Positions 23,201 to 36,940 of a stretch of DNA of 64,000 nt are shown piece by piece. Every line of letters begins with the position of its first letter. Position 1 is the stretch's first letter. A program made the translations under genes and the position numbers. Under the pieces are notes generated by a model. It saw only the letters and a program-made list of their open reading frames with translations, was not told the DNA's origin and made no database searches. Source of the stretch: Cymbidium sinense (Eukaryota > Streptophyta > Magnoliopsida > Asparagales > Orchidaceae); assembly GCA_021442155.1 (NCBI GenBank), contig CM038229.1, positions 72,560,443 through 72,624,442 of the forward strand, in the 5' to 3' direction.

Positions 23201-24297
23201 TTAGCATGTTAGGAAAGAAATATAGTGATGTAAGCATGTAATTTCATTCACCCTAATTAATTCCTAAAGGCAATCCTATGGAATAAGATCATTTAAAGTG
23301 AAGCAAAAGTTGTTTAAGGAAATTTTTTGACTTTGATTTGATTTTAGGAAGTGTGAAAAGGTGTGCTAGCACTAACCCATTTCCAGTATGTGTGTATTAT
23401 TTTAGTTTAATTTTTAGAGCCATTAGAATGATTTTATGTTTTGCTTAGGTTAAGGTGTACATTAAGTTCATTAATTACACCTTACCTACACCTCTTTAAC
23501 AAAATTCACCTAACAATTATGAGACAATACATGATATGCAACCACATTGAATTTAAATCAGCAATGCACCTAGGAAAGAAAAGAGCCTAATATAATTGGC
23601 TCACAATTATTGATTAGTTAAGCTAAAGGGTTTAATTTAGTACTTTTGTAACCTTCCCACACATATGGGTTAGAAATGATTTCCTTAAATTTACTTTAAG
23701 GTTTTGAACACCTAAGGATCTACCCAGCAAAGGATTGATTAGGCTCAGATTGATTAAAATTTTATTAAGCTAATTAAAAAGATCATTAGTGGATTATTCA
23801 TTAATTAGGTTTGGATTAAGGAAGAAAGGGGTTTAGGGAATAGCTTGAGAAAAATATCCCAAAATTATTCCATAAACATCCTAATCACTTAAACAATATT
23901 TAATTACCTTAATTAAATGATTAAACCACTATTCATATGATTAATTACCCTTAATTATATTAAGAGAGTGATTAGGGATTCATTAATTGATTTCTCTAAT
24001 TAACTCATTAATAAATTCTAAGAAAATTAGGGGGGGGGCAAAGGTCATCTCACTAAATATGCCTGGGAAGTTTGGAATTAATTAATGAAATAATTAGAGA
24101 GTAATTAGGGTTATTAAGATTTTAAATAAACCATAATTAAGGAATAATCACTGTTCAAAATAAACTAGAAATAATTTTATATTATTCCTCACTGAATTAT
24201 CTTTAAAATGAGCCATCATTTCTATTTTTTTTATTTTTCTACATTTAGTTATGAATATTTAAAGTTTCAGTGATTATTAAGTAATTAAATCATGAAA

Positions 24298-24371
24298 TTA
24301 TATAATTAATCTCATCGGCGCCACGTGGACCGCTGACGCGGCACGCGCTTTCAATGTGGCACGGTGGGATT
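24298..24371 (-). promoter_or_regulatory. G-box inverted repeat and TATA, LTR A
   Basis: TTATATAA at 24298-24305 adjoins the inverted repeat 24308-24371. Its arms are AATCTCATCGG and CGGTGGGATT, with CCACGTGG at 24321-24328. The order on the LTR sense strand is inverted repeat, then TATA. Confidence 0.55.
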
Positions 24372-24433
24372 GGTTATTTAAGTAATCAAATTAAATGTCG
24401 CATCAATCGGTGGCGCTATGCGCTTTCTCCTTG

Positions 24434-24551
24434 GACTATGCAATCAAAGATCGGATGGTCAGAATTAAACCTTGGTTTTTAAAAGATTAATCATCAGATC
24501 TAATCAGATTAATCAGGACCATCCATCCAAAAGATGAGGGATGGATGGTCC
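24434..24551 (-). promoter_or_regulatory. Conserved LTR hairpins 2 and 3, LTR A
   Basis: Hairpin 2 is at 24434-24460 (GACTATGCAATC/GATCGGATGGTC). Hairpin 3 is at 24516-24551, with perfect 13-bp arms GGACCATCCATCC/GGATGGATGGTCC. Positions match hairpins 2 and 3 of LTR D but with different arm sequences. Confidence 0.6.
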
Positions 24552-25176
24552 ATGATTCATCCTTGCCCTCACCTACGGGAGATGGAGGTCGTCCATCCTC
24601 CATGGCTTGATCTGAGCTCATTTGAGCTGGGATTGAGCTAGGATTTAACCCACACCATCAAGAGGTGTGGGGAAGAACATCCAATGGTCAATTTCAATTG
24701 GGATGACACTTCCCTTCATAAAGGACCAAAGAAAATTCTCCCTAAGCTCAGTTTTGAAGCATACCTCGTCGGAGGCTATCACCGGTGCTCCCAACCATCA
24801 AGATAGCTTCATCTAGTGTAGATGAAGCCCTGTTGAAGGTTTGAATGCTTGAGATGGAGTGGATCTTCCTATTAGCCAAAGCTGCTATCAATGGCTTTCG
24901 ACTTTGGTCTAGCTCCTCCATCCCATGGCTTGGTTATTTGGGAATTGCTTTGGATGAACTCGACTTGATGCCTTGATGGTGCTTGTAAGAGGAATTAGAC
25001 TTCTATGGAGAATTGAGCAAGTTGACACTCTCACTCACCTCCCCTGTGTTCGGCATAGGCAAACTGAGAAATGGAGAATTCAATAGAGCTTAGAAATGCT
25101 TGAGAGAGCTTGGGGAGAATCCTTTGAGTTCATAGGGTTTAATCGACAACAAGTGCTCTAAATTAGAATGAAATTA

Positions 25177-25195
25177 GGGGGAGTATATCTCCCCC
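25177..25195 (-). promoter_or_regulatory. GATATAC palindrome, LTR A
   Basis: GGGGGAGTATATCTCCCCC on the plus strand. It is the best-preserved copy, palindromic except for the central TATAT. Confidence 0.5.
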
Positions 25196-25622
25196 TACTT
25201 GGATCGGATGGCCATCAGCTCCTTAGCCATTTTAATCAATTTGATCCTATTGAATGGGTTTGTTAGGCTATTAGGAGCTTCACATGGTTTGGTTTTGGTA
25301 GGGGAGTGTAGTGGAGGAGTTTCCCATGTGCTAAAATGAGTGTGGGAGTGATTCCATGTGGAGAATTTTCCATTGGGTGGTCAATTTTGGCCTTGGGTTG
25401 GGCTTGGCTGACCCAAACCCATTGGGTCATGTGCACCACACTCATTAGTGTCCATTTGGTCCACTAATAGGGTGCCAAGTGGCCATGAAAAGGATTTGAC
25501 CAAATTTACCCAACCCTTGACCTAGGGGTAAAATGGTCATTTAGTTTTGATTTGGAATAGTTTGAAATAGGGTTGGGCCAAATTTTAAAGAATTTGGAGT
25601 TGATTTGATATCATTTGGCTCA

Positions 25623-26420
25623 TGTTGACCCATTTAGGTCAAAATGGGTGAACTTGGGTCAAGTTGACCAATTGGTTAAATTGGGTCAAACCAAGGGATG
25701 GGTCAAGTTCATATGACCATTTGAAATGTTTTGGTATCATTGGATTGGTACAATTTGATTTGTATTTGGTTTTGGTTCATTTGAGTTCACTTAGGTCAAA
25801 TGGGTCAAGTTGACCAATTTGACCCATTTAACCCAATTGGGTTAGGTCATCGGTTGGTTTAGGTTTGGTTGGTCATTTGAAATATTTTTCAAGCTTTGGT
25901 TTCAATCAATTTTGGTTTGGTTTGATTTTCTCTTGATTTGACCTTTTAGGTCAAGTTGGGTTCAAGGTCAATTGGACTAGGTTGGGTCTAGTTGGCCAAT
26001 TGAGGCTTTGGTCAAGTTAGAATGAATTTGACCCATTGGTCACAATGAATTTGTCTTAGATCAAGATTTGACACATTTTGACTTTTTAGGTCAACTTGGG
26101 TCAAGTGGCCAATTGGGGCTCAAATGATGACTTGGTCAAATTCAAACGTTGATCTTAAATTTGTTTTAATCAATGGTTTCAATCAATTTGGCCTAGGGTG
26201 GATTTTGGCTAGTTTAGGTTTCATTTGGGTCAAATGTTGACTTGGTCAAAGGCTAGGTTTGACTTAGTTTGACCAATTTGAGTGATTGATCATCTTATGA
26301 TGATTTTTGCTCATAATGTGAGGCTTAGATAGGCTTAGTTCAATCCAATTTGGGTAGGATTAGAATTTGGCTCAAAAAGGTGCTTTAGGTCACTTTGGGT
26401 CAAGTGAGCCTAAGTGGGTC
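25623..26420 (-). promoter_or_regulatory. W-box-dense block, LTR A
   Basis: Many TTGACC/GGTCAA cores, as in LTR D, are embedded in GGGTCAAGTTGACC-like text. Confidence 0.55.
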
Positions 26421-27349
26421 AAGTGACCCTATCAAGGCTTTATTCAAGTTTGGTTGAACTCACATATAGACTTATGATTGAAATATAAATATATTTGCAA
26501 GTGATTTGGAGTCAAACGAGTTTTGATTCATTTGATAATTTCAAGTTCAAAGGATGAACATGGGTTTGATTTGGGTTTGTATTTTTGAATTTAGTTTTGG
26601 TTTGATGATTGAAGTTTATGATTGAATTTGGTCTGTGATTGAAGGATTGATTGTTTGGAGAGAAAATCCAAAGGTTTGAATTGATTTGAGGTTGATTTGA
26701 CTAAGTTCAAGAATTTGACTTGAAAGGGTTTATGTTAGATTTTGTTTAGAATTGGGTTTGAGTTTTGAATTGATTTTTTGGATATTTAAATTTATATTTC
26801 ATTTATATTTGTGAATATAAATGAGAATATAAATGGGTTATTAGGAAATCTCTTGAATTTGAATTGACTTGAATTTAATTTGAGCTAAGTCGATAAGATG
26901 AAATCAAAGTGACTTACGAAAGATTTTAGATTTGGACATGATCATGGATTTAATCATTTGGAATTGATTCATGATTTGAGAAAATCTATTAGAATTGATT
27001 CATGATTTGAGAAAACCCATTAGAATTGATTTGAATTTGAGAAAAATCAATTAAGTTGGAATTGATTTGAGTTTGAAGTTGGTTTGGAGTTGAAGTTGAT
27101 TTGAATTTTGAAATCTGGCTTGAAAGAAGGAAGTGAGGATTTGGTTCAAGCTATAGGGTAGGCAAATTTTCCTAACATCCCTAAGGCCTGACCTATTCCT
27201 ATAGTTAACTATTGTAAGTCTCTAGGATTAGATTGAGTGTTCACCTAATCACTAGATATGTCTTAATACTAAGGAACTCTTAGTGCTTAAGAGGAGTTCT
27301 ATGTCTAAGATGGAGAGGTTGAGAGCTCATTCCAAAAATGAGGTCAACA

Positions 27350-29265
27350 ATTTAATATCCTTTTCTTGTATGGAGGTACTATCCACTACCTTCCTATATA
27401 AGCTAGTGCTGGCCTGCTTTACTGGAAGTGAAGTCTTGGCTTGATCCAATTCATGCAACAACTCAGGCTGATCAGTCTCTGTAATAGTAAGATGCACTAC
27501 TGGGGCTTGGTTCTGAAATGTCAAAACTACTGCTAGCAAATCTTCAAGCCTCTTTCCCATCCTATCTATCTGTTCATCCTTTTGTTTGAGTTATTGAAGG
27601 AGGTGTTGGGTCAAATGAGTTGTGTCATCCTGTTCGGCCATAACACCTTCCAAACTCTGCTGATCCCAAAGGAGGGACTCCCTAGTGTCTACCATATGCA
27701 CCTCGAATGAATCTTCCAATAAATCATCTTTGTTGGGATCAAAATTAACCTTGTCTTCCTCTAGGTCAGACCAGGCATACCCTAGAATCTCCTTCTTCTC
27801 AACTAGATACTTTGCTACAATATCATCTAGGGAGCAGTCCAACTGCACAGGCACAAATGATCGTGGTTGACTTGTAAGATCGTGCTCATAGATAGAAATA
27901 CATCTAACCTCCTCTGCTACTGGAGAGCTAATCTTATGAGGACTACACTCACTGGAGGATAGATGCTCATGGCTATCATCTGTCATGGGTAGAGTACTAC
28001 TCCTAGGAGGATCTATCACTTGGTGGAAACTAAACTGTCTCCTTCTCCCTCTACTGCTGCTATCTCCATGCTCTATTGTGGTGGTGGTGGTGATGGCATG
28101 ACTACAATGTTACGTGGTCACCATTGCCTCTTCACCATAACTGAAGCAAGAGGTTAAGCAGGAGAGCTCGGCCTCTCCTCAATTGGCGATGTAGATGGAA
28201 TGGGATCTCTTGGCTATAACCGGATCACCAGTGGGGTTGTCTTTTCACCGGATGCTGCCCTCATGGATTTTGATGGAACTGTGGAAGATGGAACTTGTAC
28301 TGGAGATGGTGGATATGGGGTAGAGCGGTGTGGCAGAGGCACCACCAACTCTCTCTCTGTGCAGGATCTCCTCTCTGTGATGGGTAGTACCCATCAATAC
28401 AATGTTGTCAGTATGACTGATGCGGGTAGCACGCCAATCGGGAAATCCATGAGGGCAAAGGTAGTTGATTGTCTAGAAGATCTTTATCTCTCTCAGCTGG
28501 TCACATGTATTGATACATAGGCCTCCCTGGCACTCTCCTGCTTGATGTGCTCACCTACACTATGAGGGATGACTTACCGTAAATCAAATTGGGCCCCAGA
28601 CTCTGACCATCCAGAAGCCCTGCTAACTTGGCATAGGACTGTCTTAAGGCCAGCATAGGACCTCCTCCTATCTCTAGTAGTAGCCTCAAAGTGAACTGCA
28701 GGTGGAGGTGACATTGAGATCCTCCTAATATCTTCCTCTCCATCAGATCCAGAGAGGGGGTAAAACTTATTCTATGTAAACGGAACCGCCGGTGTCTCCT
28801 CATAAATTGAGAAACTACCTCCATCTCCTTATGCACATGATGCCGCTGATCTTGGCATCTGCAAAGACTGAGTCCATGGGAGGAGCAAGAGGAACTAGAC
28901 CCTGAGGTAGGGAGACTATCCATGAAGATAGGGAGCCCCTTGGAAGAAGCCAATGAAAGCAGCCGCACTAGGGAAAAATGGGAATCGACCGCACCTAAAC
29001 CAGAATCGCTATGACGCCACGCCTTCCTCTTCAGTGAGGGAAACTCTGAATCTGATGGCATCTCAACATGGATAACCAACTTCTTTCCAGTCACAACACT
29101 CCTGCTAATGGTTGTGAGAGTGGTCCCCTCACAAGTGATCCTAGCCCCCTAGAAACCTTGACCAAAATGAATGAGGTGGGCAAAGTCAGTCAATGAGAGG
29201 CTGGCCCGATCCAAGGCCAAATCCATTCGAAAAGGAAAAGTAAACACGTACCTCTAAGCTTCCAT
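27350..29265 (-). pseudogene. gag: ORF1/gag 5' part of element B, cut by LTR A
   Basis: The ATG at 29265 opens a degraded frame with ALDRASLSLTDFAHLIHFGQ, then ITCEG, and VVTGKKLVIHVEMPSDSEF from 28555-29094. The frames at 27591-28019 (acidic, with SLDDIVAKYLVEKKEILGY) and 27327-27560 (QKDEQIDRMGKRLEDLLAVV, SLYRKVVDSTSIQEKD) complete it. Element F has the same order (ESTYIQEK at 58090, ahead of the gag core). The text stops at QEKDIK where LTR A starts, so gag core, PRO and pol of this element are not attached. The QKDEQIDRM stretch looks like a coiled coil. Several stops and frame shifts are present. Confidence 0.75.
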
Positions 29266-29339
29266 TCGAACTAAACTAAACTTGAGAGAAACTGACTGAA
29301 ACGGAGGTGAAATTCTTTAATTTTTGAAAATAAACTCAT

Positions 29340-31920
29340 ATTAGATTTCTGCTTTAATTTGTTTTTTAGAATTTTAACCCACACTCAATAATTTGAATAT
29401 GTTAAGTGGGGCTCTTTGAATTTAGGAGAGAGATTTTGAGTTTAGAATTGGAGAAGATATTTTTGAATTTAGAATCCATTTTCAATAAATTTGTGTATGT
29501 TGGAAATAAGTTCAAATATTTTGAAGAGATTTTTGATGCTTCCATTGGTTCATATTTGAATTTGATTTTGTGTGTTTGAGGACCCTTCATTTAACAAATT
29601 TGGGTATGTTAAAATAAAGGGTTAATTGATTTTGTTTGGAATTACTCATTTAGCAAATTTATGTATGTTAAATTAGTTATTTGAAAATAATTTTCTTCTT
29701 CTTTTGCTTGTTTGTGCATCATGTGAATTTAGAAATGGAATCTTTACTTAGCAAATTTTTGTATGCTAAATAAAGTCCAAATGTTTACTTTTGTTTTGAT
29801 TTTTTTTGAAAAGAGGATCTTTACTTAGCAAATTTGGGTATGTTAAATAAAATGTCCAAATGTGTTTAATTTTTGTGTTTTTTTTTTATTTTGAAAAGAG
29901 GATTTTTACTTAGCAAATTTGAGCATACTAAATAAAGAATCCAAATGTGTTTGATTTTTGTATTTTTTTTTTATTTCGAAAAGAGGATTTTTACTTAGAA
30001 AATTTGGGTATGCTAAATAAAGAATCCAAATGTGTTTGATTTTTGTGTTTTTTATTTATTTTGAAAAGGAAATTTTTACTTAACAAATTTGGGTATGCTA
30101 AATAAAGAATCCACATATGTTTGATTTTTGTGAGTTTTGATAAGAGGATCTTCACTTAGTAAATTTGGATATTCTAAATAAAAGATCCAAATGTGTTTTG
30201 ATTTTTGATTTTTAAAAAGAGGGTCTTTACTTAGCAAATTTGAGTATGCAACATGAAAGATCCAAATGTGTTTTGATTTTTTGATTTCTTGAAAAAAAGA
30301 TCTTCACTTAGCAAATTTGGGTATGCTAAATCAATATCCAAATGTTGCTTTGATTTTGATTTTTGAAAAGTGGATTTTTACTTAGCAAATTTGGGTATGC
30401 TAAATAAAAGATCCAAATGTGTTTTATTTTGATTTATTTTGAAAAGAGGATCTTTACTTAGCAAGTTTGAGTATGCTAAATGAAAGATCCAAATGTGTTT
30501 TGATTTTTTATTTTTGAAAGGAGGATCTTCACTTAGCAAATTTGGGTATGCTAAATGAAAGATCCAAATGTGTTTGATTTTTGAGATTTTGATTTTGAAA
30601 AGAGGATTTTTACTTAGCAATTTTGGGTAAGCTAAATAACGAATCCACATGTGTTTGATTTTTGTAATTTTTCAAAAGAGGATCTTTACTTAGCAAATTT
30701 GGATATGCTAAATGAAAGATCCAAATGTATTTTGATTTTTGATTTTTGAAAAGAGGGACCTTTATTTAGCAAATTTGGGTATGCTAAAGAAAGTTACAAA
30801 TTTATTTTGAAAAATGAAAGTCTCATTTGAAAATTTTGGGTTTGTCAAATGGGAGTCAATTATGTTTTATTTTTCAAAGATGAAATTTTATTTTGTGTGT
30901 GATTATTGCTTTTTGAAAAGAAGGAAATTCTAACTTAACAGATGTGGGCTGTGTTGAGTGGAATTTCAAATGGTGTAATTTTATTTGAAAATAAAGCCTC
31001 CATCCAACATATTTGGATACATTAAATGAAGAGACTTATCTTCAAATTTGTACTTTTTGAAAAGAAAGAAATTTCAACTTCAACATATGTCGGATATGTT
31101 GAAATGGAATTTCAATGTGATGATTTGATTTTATTTGGGAATAAAATCTTCATTCAATAAATTTAGATATATTGAATGAGGGTGTTCATTTTCAAATATG
31201 TCCATTTTGAAAAGGTGGTTTTTTATTTTGTTTTTGAAAAGATGATTATTTTGTTTTTGAAAATATGATTATTGATTTTGTTTTTGAAATGAAATATTCA
31301 TTCGATAAATTTGGGTATATTTAATGAGAATGTTCATTTGTGTTTTTTGAATAGATGATTTTTTATTTTGTTTTTAAAAAGATGATTGTTGGTTTTATTT
31401 TTAAAATAAAATCTTCATTCAATAAATTGAGTGAACATGTTCATTTGTGCTTTTTGAAAAGATGATTGTTGATTTTTTTTTTTTGAAAAGATGATTGTTG
31501 ATGTTATTTTTTGAATGAAATTTTCATTCAATAAATTTGGGTATATTGAATGAGGATGTTCATATGTTCTTTTTGAAAAAGTGATTTTTTTTTGTAGAGA
31601 TAATTGTTGATTTTATTTATTATTATTATTATTTTTTGAAATGAAATCTTCATTCAATAAATTTAGGTATATTAAATGAGGATGTTCATATGTCCTTTTT
31701 GAAAAGATGATTGTTTATTTTTTGTTTGAAATGAAATCTTCACTCAATAAATTTAGGTATATTAAATGAGGATGTTCATTTGTGCTTTTTTTTTTGAAAA
31801 GATGATTGTTGATTTTATTTTTGAAATGAAATTTTCATTCAATAAATTTGGGTATATTAAATGAGGATGTTCATTTATGCTTTTTTAAAAGATAATTGTT
31901 AACTTTGAGTTTTTAAAAGA
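29340..31920 (-). repeat. Hairpin minisatellite array, element B leader
   Basis: About 25 units of ~75-85 bp. Clear ones recur from 29740 to 30790 with TTAGCA/TGCTAA arms. From 30817 to 31900 the arms change together: CTCATTTGA/TCAAATGGGAG (about 30818-30855), AACTTAACA/TGTTGAGT (about 30932-30960), and TTCATTCAATA/TATTGAATGAG (about 31150, 31530). The loop text AAATTTGGGTA persists. No real coding is present. Confidence 0.85.
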
Positions 31921-32328
31921 CCCTACATGTAATAATCTTGAAGATTGTTATATGAGGTTGAGATATTTTATTATGTGCATTTTGGAAAAGTGCTTTTTTT
32001 TTTGGAAATTATTGTTTTTATAAAGGATTTATTTTTCTTTTTTTTTGGAATGAACCTTTTCTTACCATAGAAATGGTAAAGCAGAAGGTCTTTAATAATC
32101 TCTTTGTATTAAATTTTTATTTTCACCTATTGGGGAACCCAACAAGGGTTTTAAGACCTACACAGAGTGAGGTCCTAAAACTTAAAGGATGTTGGCTAGC
32201 TTAGCTTAAGGATGAAATAAACTAAGTGCCAATGGAAATGAAGGATAGTCTCAGACTCATATAAAGTACAAATCCACTATCGATACTTGGAGACAATGAT
32301 CATTTACCAAAGATAAAGAGAGTAACCA
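31921..32328 (-). other. Element B leader next to the PBS
   Basis: Noncoding, homologous to 19861-20252. It holds the hairpin CTTACCAT AGAA ATGGTAAA at 32061-32079 and the GGGTTTTAAGACC segment. No ORF. Confidence 0.6.
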
Positions 32329-32346
32329 TCCCCAGCGAAGTCGCCA
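32329..32346 (-). promoter_or_regulatory. Primer-binding site, element B
   Basis: The minus strand reads TGGCGACTTCGCTGGGGA, eight bases downstream of the LTR end at 32355. It differs from the F site by two bases. tRNA-Arg type by comparison with what I know of Ogre elements. Confidence 0.8.
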
Positions 32347-35300
32347 AAAAAATTTGTGGTGTTTATTTTTTATTTTTATCTTCATCTATATTTAAAATTA
32401 TAAATGAAAACAAAATATACAAGCCAGTTGGACACCACGTAATTCCGCAAATGTTCTTATTAAGGTGATCAAGTACGACATTGAGGAATGATGCACTATC
32501 TCGAGAGATAAAAGTCATCATCTTACAATGGACCTAATCACCTAATAAGGACTCCTAAAGATAATAGGTCTTCAGATGTACCAAAGATTCTTCCCCTACT
32601 TTACATGAAAAAGTAAATTAAGGTTTATTTTAAACTGGGTTTGTTAAGTTCCCTATGGAGACAAGCCCCCATAGTTAACTATATCTTAAGGAATGAGATT
32701 CCTTAAGAATACTCTCGATTAAGGTAAATGATCATTGTCTCCAAAGATTTCAAAGATAGGACTATTAACAAATTGGTTATTTTCTGAAGATCAAATGGGA
32801 TTCATCAAAAAGAGGGAGTTATTATAGAAACCAAAGGGAGATAAGTAGGGGATGCTCACGATGCTAGGAAACCTAGAGAGCATCCTAAACTATCTTATGG
32901 TTGGGCTTTATATTTTTAAAATTTGAAGAGAGTTAACTTTTGGAGTTGAATTTTTATAAAAATCTATGGCTTACAATTACATAACACAAGATCATGAAAA
33001 TGCTTAAGAAGTGAGGATTTATGCTTGTAGCCTGCAAAGAGAATTAACAACCTCAGAACTTAAATCTAGGGAGCTTTGGTGAGGGCCAAGGAATGACCTA
33101 AATCTAAGGCAAAAATAGGTATATGATTTACCTCCACAAGAAAGGATAAACCACCCAACTTTGGGACTTACAACTGCCTGGGGGTGGCTGCCAACTAACT
33201 CCTCCTATGATTTTAAATACATGTAGGCTAGTCATCTACTTTTGCAAGATAGCTAAGTTGTTGTTTATTTAAAAAGAGACTAAGTCTTTAAACACACTCC
33301 CTTAGAGACTAGATCATGTAGGGCATGAATAATGACATAAATCTAATGCAAAATTTGTTAAGTTTTCTTTTCATTTTTGGACAATTTATTTGACACAAGC
33401 AATGGGATTTCATCTGCCTAATGCATGAGAAATTGGTTATGGGCCAAAATCAGCAAGAAAGAGATGTGTTTCCACCATGTCTCTCAAAGGTCAAGCCAAG
33501 TTCTCTGGCAAAGGTGAAAGTCCTCCATAAGCAAGAGTGCAACAAGATGCTTTTTATACATGATGTGAAACATATAACATCCAGCTAAGGTTTATTATCT
33601 TGATTTATGTCCTAGGATTTAGGTGAGATTATGAGTTGTTTAATTCTGATTTTGAATTGATTAATTGGATAGAAAATTTATTTTTCTCTAAGAGCCTAAT
33701 AGCATCCAGGCCATTCATCAAAGTAATGGTAAAACAAGGAAAAGCTTGCCATCTTAATGCATAAGCTAAACAAACATCAACCAATTTTATAAAGCTAGTG
33801 CAAAAGAATAAAAGGCTGATGTGGTCGAGCTCCACTGCGCAACCTAAAAAGAAATGTGGGTAGTCGAGCTCTACCCTTATACAACTTAGATTATAAATGA
33901 ATAATTACAATTTAGAAAGAATTCATGTTATGGGGGTCTTCATTCTTCATTCTTCTTTTCTTCTTTTCTTCTTTCTTTCTTTTTTTCTTTTTTCATTTCT
34001 TCTTTGATTTGCTTGGTTGGGATGTGGTTTGCTCCAAGGCTTCACATGGTGCATAAAACTTGGTCTTATGACCAATTTTCATCCTAATCCCCCATAACAT
34101 TCATTCCAAATCTTAATTATAAAATTACATCAAAATGGGAAAAGTAAATCTAACTAAACCTGTAAAACAGAGATTAGCTAAACATACCAAACAACCTAAG
34201 CATGTATACGAATAAGTTGGACTTAGCACCCCACTTATGGGTAACCAAATCTACCTATCCTAATGTGGATTAAGCTTAGAGGTATAAGCAACCTGCACAA
34301 CAAAAGCATTTATATTTTTATTATAGTGCCCCTTAAGCACAATCCCCTACAGAAGATAATGATTAGACTAAGATCACCCTATCATCTAGTCTATGCACAT
34401 ACACCCTAACATCTAGACTAAAATATTACAATCCAAAATAAAATCAGGCATCAAACCATGCACCGCCCTAAAATAGAGCTAGAAATGATGACTTAGCCTA
34501 ATGTGTGTGCCATTTAAGGCTTGTGTGGCATGTCATAACTAGGCTTTAAAGTCAAAATTTTCTAAGTGTGAATGATTCAACTTAGAGGGTGGTTTCATTT
34601 AAGTGATTTATTTCATTTGTTAATTTAATTTAATGATTTAATTTGGTTTGAATGAACCTACACTTAATTACTAAGTGTTGTAAAGAGAGTAAAAGAGAAA
34701 AGAACTTCTCTTTCCTCCCTACCTCAAGTAATTTCTAAGGTAGATTCATTAGTAATTTTTGTTTAGTGAATGTTTTATTATGTGTTTTAATTAATCCTAA
34801 GTTTAGATTTGCTCCAATTAAACCTATTCAAATAATAAAGGCATTTTAAGATTAATTAAAGTGAATTACTATCACAAAATACACAACACTTTATTTCTTT
34901 CTAACATGTGTATCATGCATATAAATGTATCCTAAGCATAACTATACATACAAATGTAACTATTTAGCATACCTTAATGATGAATGTTAAGGGATGTTGC
35001 TTAAAAAATTTAGATGCTTCATTTATGCCATTATTTTCTACACCAGGGGTATAAGGTACAATTCCTTCTTAGGGTTACTTAAAGATTCACAACCCTGGGA
35101 TGTCCAGACCACTTTTCTTAAATACATGTGTGTGTACAAAAAGAAAATGAATGGAAGAAGAGTCATGCAAAAGAATTTTTCTTGTGTTTGATTTGGTTAT
35201 GCAATTTACATGTATAAATGTAAAGATCCCTCTTAAGTCATAACATAGAAGTGCATAGGAATAGATTGAAGCAAGTGTTATGTTCTTTTCAAATGAACTA

Positions 35301-36696
35301 TACACTTTGCAAATCCTATACAAACCCATGTTTAGAAAAGAGAAGAAGATCACATAACACATTTTATGTTATAATCACATGCAAGATTATAAGTACTTAT
35401 AATAGCATACCTTCATTTATAATCTTTGATTTATAAGTTTTGAAAATAATTTTTGATTTAATAGTGATAATAGCCACTCATATTCTTACTTTAGCCAAAA
35501 TATGCAATTTGACATAAAGGAAACATTTCATTTATTTTGATTTTTCAAAAGATATGAATGCTTGGTTTCATATGGCCTACAATATTTAGCATGCTTGGAA
35601 AGAAATAAGGTGATGTAAGCATGTAACTTCATTCACCCTAATTAATTCGTAAAGACAATTCTATGAAATAAGATCATTTAAAGTGAATCAATATTCTTTA
35701 AAGAGATTTTTATTTTTTGTTTTGAATTTGATTTGATTTAGGAAATGATTTATGACAAAGAGTGTTTATTGGTCCTAACCCATTTCCCCCATGTGTGAAT
35801 TGATTTAGTTTAATTTTAAGAACAATTAGATTGGTTTTATGTTTTATTTAGGTGAAGGTGTGAATTAAGTCCATTAATTACCCCTTACCTACACTATCAT
35901 AACATAATTAACCAAACAATTATGAGCCAACATATGGTATGCAACCACTTGGAATTTAAATCAGTAATGCACCTAAGAAAGAAAGGGGCCTAATGCAATT
36001 GGCTCACAACTATTGATTAATTAAGCTAAAGGGTTTTCATTAAGTACTTTTATTACCCTCCCACACATGTGGGTTGGAAATGATTTTCTCAATTTTACCT
36101 TAGGCTTTTGAACACCTAAGGATCTACCCAGCAAGAGATTGATTAAGTTTAGATTGATTTTAAAAGTTTGATTAAACTAATTAAGTAGATCATTAGTGAA
36201 TTAATCCTAAATTATGTTTGGATTAAGGAAGATAGGGGGTTGAGGGAATAACTTAGGGAAAATACCCTAAACCCATTCCATAGACCTCCTCCTCACTTAA
36301 ACAATATTTAATTATCTCAATTAAGGGACTAAACCACTGTTCACATGCTTAATTTATCTTAATTACATTAAAGGGTGATTAATTTCTCTAATTAACTCAT
36401 TAATAAATTTCAAGAAAATTAGGGGAGGCACAAGTCATCCCCCTAAACATGTTTATGAAATTTGGAATCAATTAATCAAGTAATCAAGAAGTAATTAAGG
36501 TAATTCAATTTTTAATTAAATCCTAATTAAGGAAAATCACTATTCAAAATCAATTAGATATAATTTTATTGGATTCCCCTTTGAATTATCGTTAAAATGA
36601 GCCCTTATTTATATTTTCTTGATTTTTCTATATTTAATTCTGAATTTATAAAATTTTTATGATTAAAGGATAATTAAATACACTAATTAATTAACT

Positions 36697-36940
36697 AATC
36701 TCGTCGGCACCATTTGGACCGCTGATGTGGTGCATGCTTTCCATGTGGCGTGACTGGATTGATTATTTAAATTGTCACATCGCATGTCGTGTCAGCCGGT
36801 GGCATTACGCGCTTTCCCCAGGGCCGTTCGATCAAGGATCGAATGGTCAGGAATAAGCCTATGGTTATGAAGTATTAAATCAAAGGATCTAAGCGATTTA
36901 ATCAGGATTGTCCATCCAAAACACATGGGATGGATGGCCC
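36697..36940 (-). promoter_or_regulatory. Three conserved LTR hairpins, LTR B
   Basis: 36697-36760 is the G-box position, with arms AATCTCGTCGG and its partner ending CTGGATT; the G-box itself is mutated to CCATTTGG. 36822-36848 is hairpin 2 (GGCCGTTCGATC/GATCGAATGGTC). 36905-36940 is hairpin 3 (GGATTGTCCATCC/GGATGGATGGCCC). Confidence 0.55.

Larger units (their letters stand above)
20278..27349 (-). mobile_element. Giant LTR copy A (7,072 bp)
   Basis: On the minus strand it begins TGTTGACCTCATTTTTGG at 27349 and ends CACCACA at 20278, followed by a PBS. It is therefore the 5' LTR of element A. It is about 430 bp shorter than LTR B in the area around 21300-21330, where the text TTTATTTTTAGATAACTGATAAGG replaces the B segment 33380-33800. 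It begins inside the gag frame of element B, so element A inserted into element B. It contains no gene. Confidence 0.9.

Noticed and set aside
28200..28520. 106-codon plus-strand frame
   Set aside because: Shadow of the minus-strand ORF1/gag region of element B.
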